8,304 nt of DNA from NCBI GenBank assembly GCA_947474445.1, contig CANJJY010000192.1:1-8304 (forward strand), written 5' to 3'. Source of the stretch: Oligoflexaceae bacterium. Lineage in GTDB: Bacteria; Bdellovibrionota_B; Oligoflexia; Oligoflexales; Oligoflexaceae. The translations under genes were made by a program, and so were the position numbers. The notes under the pieces are model-generated. The model was given only the letters and a program-made list of their open reading frames with translations, searched no databases and was not told where the DNA came from. Below, in pieces: positions 1 to 5,775 of the stretch (its first letter is position 1; the number at the start of each line of letters is the position of its first letter).

Positions 1-2
1 CC

Positions 3-308
3 ACCTACGATCAGGTCGTACTCAAAGACGACGATCTTGATGATGCCAAATACTACATCATTGAAAACAGCATGCTGAAGGTCACCTTCTTTCAAGGTCG
101 TCCTGTGTCCGTCGAAATCGAAAACTTCGTCGAAATGCGTGTGACCGAGACGCAACCTAACATCAAGGGCGATACCTCGGGCGGCGGCGGCAAGCCGGCG
201 AAGATGGAAACAGGTCTCGTCGTTACGGTGCCTTTCCATATCAGCGAAGGCGATATTCTCAAGATCGATACGCGGACGGGCGAATACGTAGAAAAAGTTA
301 AGAAATAA
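3..308 (+). CDS. efp: Elongation factor P, C-terminal part (5' end outside window)
   Basis: Elongation factor P binds between the P and E sites of the ribosome and relieves stalling at polyproline stretches. The frame is open from the window edge, so only the last 101 residues are present, corresponding to roughly residue 88 to the end of the 188-residue E. coli protein. They cover the end of domain II and all of domain III. The visible signature is NFVEMRVTETQPNIKGDTSG, followed by GGKPAKMETG, a VPF strand and the terminal DTRTGEYVEKV. The N-terminal domain with the modified lysine loop is outside the window, so the modification pathway cannot be read. The stop is TAA at 306-308. The ATG at 72 is an internal methionine, not the start. 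The 179-bp gap and hairpins downstream suggest it is not tightly coupled to the next gene. The identification is secure. Confidence 0.97.
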   Translation, partial: TYDQVVLKDDDLDDAKYYIIENSMLKVTFFQGRPVSVEIENFVEMRVTETQPNIKGDTSGGGGKPAKMETGLVVTVPFHISEGDILKIDTRTGEYVEKVKK

Positions 309-341
309 TCGTTCGCTGGCTCACTTGGGCCTCTCCTGCTT

Positions 342-366
342 TCTCCCCTCCATGATGGGGGGAAGG
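342..366 (+). terminator. Hairpin downstream of efp, possible terminator
   Basis: A short stem-loop lies about 35 bases after the efp stop. CCCTCCA (346-352) pairs with TGGGGGG (356-362) through one T-G wobble, closed by a TGA loop. It extends outward beyond one mismatch through T344-A364 and C343-G365. No clear T-run follows, so it does not meet the usual rule for intrinsic termination. It may act with Rho, or as a 3'-end stabiliser. Confidence 0.35.
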
Positions 367-432
367 CTGCACCTTTCCCGCCACATGCATTTTCTACCTC
401 TTCCTCTGGGCAAGATTTACAGGTCAAACCAC

Positions 433-473
433 CCGCAGACGCGGCTTCTAGCGTGTTAGCATAGAGTCTGCGG
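433..473 (+). promoter_or_regulatory. Leader hairpin overlapping the ribosome binding site of the 688-residue gene
   Basis: CCGCAGAC (433-440) is perfectly complementary to GTCTGCGG (466-473). Inside it, TCTA (447-450) can pair with TAGA (462-465) and GC with GC, leaving a 6-base loop and a 6-base bulge. The right arm takes the first two G of the GGAGG ribosome binding site (472-476). Folding of the mRNA could therefore limit initiation at the ATG at 488. The pairing is visible directly; the control role is inference. Confidence 0.4.
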
Positions 474-487
474 AGGTGTGTTCCTGC

Positions 488-2554
488 ATGAAAGATGGTC
501 TAGAAGAATTTCTGAAGCGCATCGAACAAAAGCCGACCAATGAGACTTTGATCGATCGATTCGTAACATTAGTCCTCGAGGAAGAGATCCTCGAGCGTAT
601 CTTCTATTTAAAAAAAATGGTGGGATTGCTGCTCAATTCGAATCCCTACGCTGCTCTAAAAGCCGCAGCGCTCGAACTGCAAGAAGCCCGCAAAGAGAAT
701 ATGACGCGAGAATATGAGCTCGGCGCACTGAAAGACGTCGAATCGTGTTTTCTGAAGCTCGACAAACAGGAAAACGTGCAATTCATCCGGGAAGAGATCA
801 ATAAGCTTTCTCAAGAAGCGACGAAAACCATAGCGAAGGCCGCGCCTCCTCGTCGGGAAGTCGTGCTACCCAAATCGATTCCCATCCAAGAAGAAGTGCG
901 GGCGCCGAAGCCCTCCGAGCCTCCCACACCTCGCGCTAAAAAAGCCCCTGAACCAGTGGCTGACGTCGAACAGTTTCCCATCTCTGACGATCAGGATGAG
1001 TCGGCACCGATACGCACCACCAAAATGAGTCGGCCTCCGCCCTCACTGGTGGAGGAATATTCATTCAATGATTCGCTCTCTCAGCCCATGGAATCATCGA
1101 GGACACACACCAAGGCCTCGCAAGGGTTTGATGCGTCTCTCAGCTCCTTTGAACCTCAGACGGAGCATAATCTGAATTATGCGCCTTCGCATGTTCGAAA
1201 ATCAGAGCCTGAACAGGAACGGACGCGTTTTGATATGCAACCGGCTCCGGACGATACCAATGGAGATCTTGCTTACGAGAGGCAGTCGGAACCCAAGCAG
1301 GCGCCGCTTGAATTTGATGCAGATGAGGAAGAAAGTACCAAAATCTTGCATGGCGAAGAGGTTGAGGCGGCATTCACTGCCGCTGAAAGTGAAAGCAATA
1401 CGTCCGCCTCCTTTCCGTCCGAAACTAGTTTTGATCCCCATGAGCCGCTTGCGCAGCTCGACCTTTATACTCTTTCCTCGCGCACCAGAAAGAATTCGGT
1501 ACCGCTCGAAGAGCTGCCGGTACCTAAACCTAAGTCCGCGTCTGCCGAGACCCGATCCCCTGAAATCGCGATGCCCAAGCCCCAGAGAGCGTCTGGCAAA
1601 ACGCTGTCAGGGATCATGGGCGGATCAAGCAGCAATCCCGCGGTAACAGCCGGTCCCGAACCAACGGCGGCTATGGCTCCGCTGCCGTCCGCACCGGGAG
1701 CGGTTAACTTCAAAACAGCCTCGCCGACCGTCGCTCCGGATCCCGCCTATGCGCCTCTCGCGTCGCCGTCAGATTTTAATAGTCCTCAAGTTGAAGACGA
1801 TTTGATTTATAAAAAAGGACAGGAATCCTCAGGCGCGAAGCCGATGATCTCTGAGCCCGAAACGATAGGGACTGGGCCAGTTGTCAGCGAGCATGTAAAC
1901 GTGTTTGCCAATCTGTCGAGTCCGGCTGCCTTAGCGTCAGCCAGCCCGAGTCCACTCGCTGCTTCCCATCTCGATCGACAGCTGCATGTTTTATCGGGCG
2001 GTGGCCAAAGCGAGGAGATGGATGCTGAGGCGATGGCTCTGCCCTGGGATCAACTGAGCGCGGGTATCAAGATGCTCTGTGCGGGGCCGGTGACCAGCGA
2101 TTGGGTGGCGGCCAGGCTTGGTGGGCGCGCCAATGAAAAAAGGCAGCAGCAGGGACTCGATGTGTTAAGCAAATTTATCGGTGCTGCGGATAGTGTGAAG
2201 TATCGCGCTAAGCTGATGGCTTGGATCTTTGAAGAATTGGAAGCCGAATCCATTCATGAGCTTTGGACTTTGCTTCACATGAATGAGAGTGCCCCGCACT
2301 TCTTTACCTTCTACATTGGTCTCTTGATCGATGAGCAGCAATATCGTCGCGCCCTCAACGTGATCCATCTCGTGCTGCAGCCCGATCTGGAACATTCCTG
2401 GTATCGAAAAAGCTACAGTCTGCTCAGCGGGATATGGGAAAGGCTGGGATTGAAGGCTTGGTACTGGCAGGACAGTGAGGGCAGCGAAGCGTTTTGCCGC
2501 CGCTTGCACCGGCGTGAAGATCTTCTTCCCTTGGCTATGATGGGATGCGTGTAG
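488..2554 (+). CDS. Unrecognised 688-residue protein: helical N-domain, long disordered linker, helical C-domain
   Basis: I do not recognise this protein. The frame opens at a GTG (476), but that codon overlaps the ribosome binding site. GGAGG (472-476) lies 11 bases before the ATG at 488, which is therefore the likely start. Residues 1-115 are mostly charged amphipathic helix with repeat-like spacing, possibly TPR-like or coiled coil. About 115-515 is a low-complexity linker rich in Pro, Ser, Ala and Glu, with motifs such as LPVPKPK and two similar acidic segments (RKSEPEQ and RQSEPKQ). From W520 to the end is a compact, Trp- and Leu-rich helical domain (for example WTLLHMNESAPHFFTFY and YRRALNVIHLVLQ) that looks like tandem helix hairpins. 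No signal peptide or membrane segment is visible, so it is probably cytoplasmic. The two-ended shape suggests a scaffold or adaptor. Codon pattern and length make the gene itself solid; its function is unknown. Confidence 0.85.
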   Translation: MKDGLEEFLKRIEQKPTNETLIDRFVTLVLEEEILERIFYLKKMVGLLLNSNPYAALKAAALELQEARKENMTREYELGALKDVESCFLKLDKQENVQFIREEINKLSQEATKTIAKAAPPRREVVLPKSIPIQEEVRAPKPSEPPTPRAKKAPEPVADVEQFPISDDQDESAPIRTTKMSRPPPSLVEEYSFNDSLSQPMESSRTHTKASQGFDASLSSFEPQTEHNLNYAPSHVRKSEPEQERTRFDMQPAPDDTNGDLAYERQSEPKQAPLEFDADEEESTKILHGEEVEAAFTAAESESNTSASFPSETSFDPHEPLAQLDLYTLSSRTRKNSVPLEELPVPKPKSASAETRSPEIAMPKPQRASGKTLSGIMGGSSSNPAVTAGPEPTAAMAPLPSAPGAVNFKTASPTVAPDPAYAPLASPSDFNSPQVEDDLIYKKGQESSGAKPMISEPETIGTGPVVSEHVNVFANLSSPAALASASPSPLAASHLDRQLHVLSGGGQSEEMDAEAMALPWDQLSAGIKMLCAGPVTSDWVAARLGGRANEKRQQQGLDVLSKFIGAADSVKYRAKLMAWIFEELEAESIHELWTLLHMNESAPHFFTFYIGLLIDEQQYRRALNVIHLVLQPDLEHSWYRKSYSLLSGIWERLGLKAWYWQDSEGSEAFCRRLHRREDLLPLAMMGCV

Positions 2555-2827
2555 CCTGCGAGTTGGAGATGTTGGAGCATAAAGACGTGGTGGTAGTGCA
2601 GGGGTATTTCCGGGAACTGATCGAAATTAAGGATAAATATCACTGTTGTTGGCTTCATGGTTCTATAATCTTCTCCTCGCTGGAGCTGGTTTGCAAAGAT
2701 TATTGCCTCATCCCCAGAGTCGGATATCTGCCCTGCGCGCTTGCCGGGGTGCTTAGCGTCCGACTGAAGCAGCCGCTAGATCTGTCCCCTTTCGTTCTCT
2801 TCCACCGGGATCCTGGAAGGTTCGCGC
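2555..2827. other. Stretch without a convincing gene
   Basis: Between the 688-residue gene and the toxin-antitoxin promoter there is no recognised gene. One frame is open on the + strand from an ATG at 2545, overlapping the previous stop by 10 bases, to a stop at 2872-2874 (109 codons). It has no ribosome binding site at a sensible distance, unusual Cys-rich content and no family resemblance. It also runs through the brnT promoter and into the operator palindrome. I regard it as probably chance. No clear terminator is visible. Confidence 0.5.
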
Positions 2828-2856
2828 TTGCAATTACATCAGGAGAGAACTATAAA
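2828..2856 (+). promoter_or_regulatory. Sigma70-type promoter of the brnT-brnA operon
   Basis: TTGCAA at 2828-2833 (4 of 6 to the -35 consensus) and TATAAA at 2851-2856 (5 of 6 to the -10) are separated by exactly 17 bases. The predicted transcription start is near 2863, at the edge of the palindrome described next. The leader before brnT would be about 50 bases. Confidence 0.65.
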
Positions 2857-2863
2857 TATATAA

Positions 2864-2884
2864 GATCTATATAAAATATAGATC
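2864..2884. promoter_or_regulatory. Perfect 9-3-9 palindrome, probable BrnA operator
   Basis: GATCTATAT (2864-2872) and ATATAGATC (2876-2884) are exact reverse complements around AAA. The site begins just after the -10 box and would cover the transcription start and early leader. BrnA-type antitoxins carry a ribbon-helix-helix DNA-binding domain and are known to repress their own operon, which fits a site placed here. The palindrome is visible; its occupancy by BrnA is inferred. Confidence 0.6.
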
Positions 2885-2913
2885 ACATATTTATTTGCAA
2901 CTCTGAGTTTTTA

Positions 2914-3195
2914 ATGAGCTTGAGATTTGAGTGGGATGAAGCCAAGAATAAAGCAAACAGGAAAAAGCATGGGATATGGTTTGAAACTGCAAAAACCGTT
3001 TTCGATGATCCACATGGTCGATTATTAGTAGAAGATTCCAGTGTTGAAGATAGATTTATTCTGATCGGATCAAGCTCGGATTTTTCAATACTCATAATCA
3101 TTCACCTGTATAAGGAAAATGACGAAGTAGTTCGCATCATATCCGCGCGACGGGCCACAAAAAATGAGAGGAAGTTTTATGAAGAAGGAATTTGA
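2914..3195 (+). CDS. brnT: BrnT family type II toxin (RelE-like ribonuclease fold)
   Basis: This is a BrnT toxin (family formerly DUF497). In characterised members it has a RelE-like fold, cleaves RNA and arrests growth until neutralised by BrnA. All 93 residues match the family layout. FEWDEAKNKANRKKHGI (5-21) is the N-terminal signature, followed by FETAKTVFDDP (23-33), a strand DRFILIGSS (47-54), a hydrophobic strand ILIIIHLY (59-66) and the C-terminal RIISARRATKNERKFYEE (74-91). The positively charged residues proposed to act in RNA cleavage (K18/H19 region, R79, R80, E85, R86) are present, so the toxin looks intact. The ribosome binding site is weak (GAG at 2905-2907), which could keep toxin output low. 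The gene overlaps brnA by 17 bases. It is AT-rich and uses ATA and AAA codons unlike its neighbours, consistent with horizontal acquisition. Confidence 0.93.
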   Translation: MSLRFEWDEAKNKANRKKHGIWFETAKTVFDDPHGRLLVEDSSVEDRFILIGSSSDFSILIIIHLYKENDEVVRIISARRATKNERKFYEEGI

Positions 3196-3397
3196 TCTTT
3201 CAAAAATGAAGGAAGTAAAAAATCTATATCCCAAGAAAAAGAAAAAACTCGTCGGCATCAACTTAAGCCCCGAAGTGATTGATTACTTCAAAAAGCTCTC
3301 TGATGATGCTGGTATACCCTATCAGAAATTGATTGATCTTTATCTTCTCGACTGCGTCAAAAACAAGAAGAAATTGTCGCTGAAGTGGACGGCCTAG
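3179..3397 (+). CDS. brnA: BrnA family antitoxin with ribbon-helix-helix domain
   Basis: This is the partner of BrnT: it binds and neutralises the toxin and represses the operon. The start at 3179 is preferred over the in-frame ATG at 3164 because AGAGGAAG (3167-3174) lies at proper spacing before 3179 and inside any longer version. The resulting 72-residue protein begins MKKEFDLSKMKEVKNLYPKK, a pattern typical of BrnT-linked antitoxins. A basic stretch (19-23) precedes the ribbon-helix-helix domain: strand LVGINLS (24-30), helix PEVIDYFKKLSDDAG (31-45) and helix YQKLIDLYLLDCVK (48-61), ending KLSLKW. The strong ribosome binding site compared with brnT favours antitoxin excess. The order is toxin first, antitoxin second, as usual for this family. 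Confidence 0.92.
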   Translation: MKKEFDLSKMKEVKNLYPKKKKKLVGINLSPEVIDYFKKLSDDAGIPYQKLIDLYLLDCVKNKKKLSLKWTA

Positions 3398-3697
3398 GAT
3401 CACATAAGTTTTGAGGATTGTGCTCTCCGTGTTCTACTGATCGCTATTTATCGACTCGGGAACTGGGTGAGCTGGTCGGACAGAAATTCGATCGAACGGA
3501 TAAACACAGGAGGTTCCTGATGAGGGGGTTCCTTCATCAATGAGTGAGTTTGATCTGGTCGAGAACGCGACTTAGCTAAAATAACTGAAGGAGAGAGATT
3601 TCTCGGTCTTGCTTAATAAATTCAATGGCCGATATACCATACTCGAGACCAAACGGCCGTCCTACCGCAGTGTAAAAGGATCGGCCGCAGCTGCAGA
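3398..3697. other. Spacer between brnA and the methyltransferase gene, no convincing gene
   Basis: Three hundred bases between two convergent genes. They hold GATCACATA (3398-3406), which repeats the bases at 2881-2889 upstream of brnT. There is also a strong AGGAGG (3509-3514) before a 7-codon frame (3520-3543) that overlaps an 11-codon frame (3540-3575) in ATGA fashion. An imperfect hairpin lies near 3654-3687. No longer frame, transposase or terminal repeat is recognisable. It may be the decayed remains of a gene, but nothing can be named. Confidence 0.5.
3654..3687 (-). terminator. Imperfect hairpin at the 3' end of the methyltransferase gene
   Basis: CGGCCGTCC (3654-3662) pairs with GGATCGGCCG (3678-3687) with a single bulged base, around a 15-base loop. 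It begins 10 bases beyond the minus-strand stop. Read on the minus strand it is followed only by TTT, so it is at best a weak intrinsic terminator. Confidence 0.35.
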
Positions 3698-4291
3698 TTA
3701 GCCTAGAATAGCTAACAGAAACAAAAGCACAAAAATAGTCGTCAGCGTTCTCTTCTCACTCTTGAGAGCGGGAGAGAAATTGTCCGGCCAGAGGATATCT
3801 TCGAGCTTGGGCAAGGCCATCGGTACCCAACGTGGAACCCGGGTCTTGTACACCTCGTACTCCTCACCGAATTTTTCGACGAGAAGGTTCTCTTCATAAG
3901 CGACGATGAAGTAGTACTGGAGCCAAAAGAGAAAGACCGTCAAGAGGAAAATCCAGGAGACTCCCCCGTAGATGCCAAATCCCGCCGTGATACCGAAGTT
4001 ACCGAGATAGAGAGGATTGCGGACGTAGGCGAAAGGGCCTTCGACGATCAGTTTTTGACCTGTGCTCTGCGAGCGCGTCCTTGAAACTGTTCCGATGAAG
4101 CCGACACTATAAATACGAAATAATTCGCCGAGGATGATGCTGGTCAAGCCCAGGGTCGCCGTCAGTACGGTCGGATGACCAAAAATCAACAGCAGCACGA
4201 TCAGGGGGATAGGCGTGTAATCGCGATAACGGAAGAACCATTCGCCGATTTCAACCTTACTGGTTTTATCCATTGTCATTGCATTTTCCAT
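3698..4291 (-). CDS. Integral membrane methyltransferase of the isoprenylcysteine/phospholipid (ICMT/PEMT) family
   Basis: This 197-residue membrane protein belongs to the ICMT/PEMT fold group. These enzymes use S-adenosylmethionine to methylate lipid-like or prenylated substrates at the membrane. The signature is GPFAYVRNPLYLGN (85-98), then E133-E134 and a FGEEYEVYKTRVPRWVP segment (141-157), which together form the cofactor and active site in the family. Hydrophobic segments lie at about 26-37, 42-60, 97-131 (probably two passes) and 184-196. The true substrate cannot be read from the sequence, and bacterial members rarely have a protein prenyl substrate. The start at 4291 has GAGGAG upstream at about 11 bases; the methionines at positions 5 and 7 are alternatives. 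It lies 97 bases downstream of rdgC on the same strand, so co-transcription is possible. Confidence 0.85.
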   Translation of the reverse strand: MENAMTMDKTSKVEIGEWFFRYRDYTPIPLIVLLLIFGHPTVLTATLGLTSIILGELFRIYSVGFIGTVSRTRSQSTGQKLIVEGPFAYVRNPLYLGNFGITAGFGIYGGVSWIFLLTVFLFWLQYYFIVAYEENLLVEKFGEEYEVYKTRVPRWVPMALPKLEDILWPDNFSPALKSEKRTLTTIFVLLFLLAILG

Positions 4292-4388
4292 GGTCGTTTC
4301 CGCTCCTCGAAGCTTCGCGCAGCGATGTCTAAAACACTGAAAAAACTATTCAAGGCCTCTCTTTTACCGGGAATCCAAAGATTTGGCA

Positions 4389-5087
4389 CTAGGAAACTGA
4401 CAGATCGCCGCTCCCGGATGGCAGGGTGTGGCGCAATTTCTCGAGGAGTTTGGATCCCTCCGAAAGACTCTCCCAGGCCTCGGGGGTTAGGCCCATGAGG
4501 GGTGGTAAGATTCTGAAAAGACTGAGATTATGGGTCTCACCGAAGGTTTTGCGGAAGAGCTCTTCAAAGGCATCCCGAGCCATTTTGCTTTGCGAAAAGA
4601 GGTAGACGACGTCTTCCTGATCCTTCCAGTAGGCTTCGACAAAGCTGATAGTGGGCAAGCTCAGTTCAAGCAGCTCTTCTTTGACTTGATCGAGGATCTG
4701 CTTTCTCTGCACACGAGACGACTCTTTACCCGCACCGGCATCGGTTTTTTCATGTTTTTCGATATCCAGCCAACGCTGGCGGACCAAAGCCTGCTGCAAT
4801 TGACTCGACACGGATTTCTTGTCGAGTCTGATCCGCAGGAGAATGCCGTCTTCAAACAGGCAATCGCTCAAGTCCCAGGAATCCTGTCGATCGCCCGCCG
4901 CGTCTTCCAGCTCGGGATTATCGGGCAGAACCCATCCGTAAGTCATCTCTCGTGCAGCTCTTTTGAGCGTGATCGGAGCCGCTTGGTAACTGAAGAGGTT
5001 CTGGTTGAGTTCGGCGATGGAGAGGCGTTTGCGACGCCCGACTACGCGATATCGAGTAAGGGAAAAACTGCCTTGCTGCAGACTCAA
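4389..5087 (-). CDS. rdgC: Short RdgC-type recombination-associated protein
   Basis: RdgC is a DNA-binding protein that forms a ring around duplex DNA and restrains RecA-dependent recombination in E. coli. This 232-residue protein shows the family pattern: an N-terminal strand-rich region starting MSLQQGSFSLTRYRVVG, GWVLPDN (51-57, matching GWVPP), LFEDGILLRIRLDKKSVSS (77-95), a charged helix with ILDQVKEELLELSLP (131-145), then YWKDQEDVVYLFSQSK (153-168) and a helix ending RKTFG (179-183). It is about 70 residues shorter than the 303-residue E. coli form and ends where the C-terminal portion would start. Short forms of this kind occur in delta-type proteobacteria. The start codon is TTG, at 5085-5087 on the plus numbering, supported by AGGAGG eight bases upstream. 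Residues 112-128 are a poorly conserved insert. Family membership is fairly sure; conserved function is less so. Confidence 0.78.
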   Translation of the reverse strand: MSLQQGSFSLTRYRVVGRRKRLSIAELNQNLFSYQAAPITLKRAAREMTYGWVLPDNPELEDAAGDRQDSWDLSDCLFEDGILLRIRLDKKSVSSQLQQALVRQRWLDIEKHEKTDAGAGKESSRVQRKQILDQVKEELLELSLPTISFVEAYWKDQEDVVYLFSQSKMARDAFEELFRKTFGETHNLSLFRILPPLMGLTPEAWESLSEGSKLLEKLRHTLPSGSGDLSVS

Positions 5088-5180
5088 TCGAAAGCCCTCC
5101 TGGCGGTACCGCTTAAGTGAAACACGAGTCTAATGCGCAAGGCCGCGAGAGGCAAGGTCAAGTCGCCTTTTCCCGAGCGA

Positions 5181-5233
5181 TTGAGAGCGTCTTTTTGGAA
5201 GTGACCAAGCGGCGATTCTGCGCTCGCTCTCAA
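5181..5233. repeat. Inverted repeat between divergent rdgC and the small helical gene
   Basis: TTGAGAGCG (5181-5189) and CGCTCTCAA (5225-5233) are exact reverse complements 35 bases apart, in the 212-base region that must hold the control signals of two divergent genes. A T-rich run follows the left arm (5190-5197). It could be a pair of half-sites for a regulator or a leader hairpin. No regulator can be named. Confidence 0.35.
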
Positions 5234-5299
5234 GTTTTCCGCCCGCGTGACGACAAGAATATAACATCACGGGATACTTGACTGTTCTGGAGAAAGCTT

Positions 5300-5602
5300 A
5301 TGGGTGAGCGCCATTCTACTGATTACGAGACCTACAAAGAAATCATGGGCGAACTGATCAAGCCAATTTTGGCTGATGGTTTGGACCCTGAAACGCTCAA
5401 GAGCCTCTATGAGTCGAAGGCGGTTTACCTCGAAAACCTCCGCATCAAGTGTTTTAAGGAACTGAACAGCAAGCGCGAAAGTCACTTTACTTGGGCTGAT
5501 TACAATTTGGTCGTTCACGCGATCGAAGAGAATCGGAGCCATGTGCGCAATCTGATTCTGGTGGCCGTTAACGAGAAGCTCGAACGCCGCAAAGCCTGCT
5601 AA
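5300..5602 (+). CDS. Small helical protein of unknown function
   Basis: I do not recognise this 100-residue protein. The start at 5300 is supported by GGAG (5289-5292) with seven bases of spacing. The sequence is almost wholly helical and charged: helix YETYKEIMGELIKPILADG (9-27), helix DPETLKSLYESKAVYLENLRIKCF (29-52), a break at KRESHFTWADY (58-68), and helix NLVVHAIEENRSHVRNLILVAVNEKLERR (69-97). It has no signal peptide and no membrane span. Cys51 and Cys100 are its only cysteines, and the latter is the final residue. It is likely a cytoplasmic helical-bundle protein, perhaps a dimer. It stands alone: divergent from rdgC, with its own likely terminator after it. Regular codon usage and a good ribosome binding site make the gene credible. 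Confidence 0.75.
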   Translation: MGERHSTDYETYKEIMGELIKPILADGLDPETLKSLYESKAVYLENLRIKCFKELNSKRESHFTWADYNLVVHAIEENRSHVRNLILVAVNEKLERRKAC

Positions 5603-5624
5603 TTCTCTATGACTTTCTCCAAAT

Positions 5625-5665
5625 GAGGGTCTGTTCGCGAAGTCCGCTCCGCGACAGGCTCTTTT
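5625..5665 (+). terminator. Probable intrinsic terminator after the small helical gene
   Basis: CTGTTCGCG (5631-5639) pairs with CGCGACAG (5650-5657) with one bulged T. Outside an internal loop, GAG (5625-5627) pairs with CTC (5659-5661). TTTT (5662-5665) follows, and AAA precedes the stem at 5621-5623. The bulge and the short T-run make it moderate in strength. Confidence 0.5.
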
Positions 5666-5679
5666 CAGTTTGATACAAT
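5651..5679 (+). promoter_or_regulatory. Candidate promoter of the receiver-domain gene
   Basis: TACAAT (5674-5679, 5 of 6 to the -10) is preceded by TGA, making an extended -10. GCGACA (5651-5656, 4 of 6 to the -35) lies 17 bases upstream. The -35 would sit inside the right arm of the preceding terminator. The start would be near 5686, about 90 bases before the ATG at 5776. Confidence 0.45.
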
Positions 5680-5775
5680 CATAGGCAGCATCCAGCATCA
5701 GCTCAGAGTCCGCTTCCTCGTCGACAGGACGAAGGTCGCCGACCAACACCCGCGATCTAGCGATAGGGGCAAACC

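Noticed and set aside
476..487. GTG start four codons upstream of the 688-residue protein start
   Set aside because: The GTG overlaps the GGAGG ribosome binding site, which is correctly spaced only for the ATG at 488.
574..595. Repeated CCTCGAG near the start of the 688-residue gene
   Set aside because: Explained by Leu-Glu codons in a helical segment; no sign of a separate function.
1179..1646. 155-codon frame within the linker of the 688-residue gene
   Set aside because: Arg/Pro-rich translation of an alternative frame inside a coding low-complexity region. It has no ribosome binding site.
4530..5120. 196-codon + strand frame opposite rdgC
   Set aside because: It is the antisense of a recognised gene, has no family resemblance, and GC-rich coding DNA often leaves such frames open.
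5686..5699. Tandem CAGCATC repeat
   Set aside because: Only two 7-base copies, easily produced by chance, with no associated feature.
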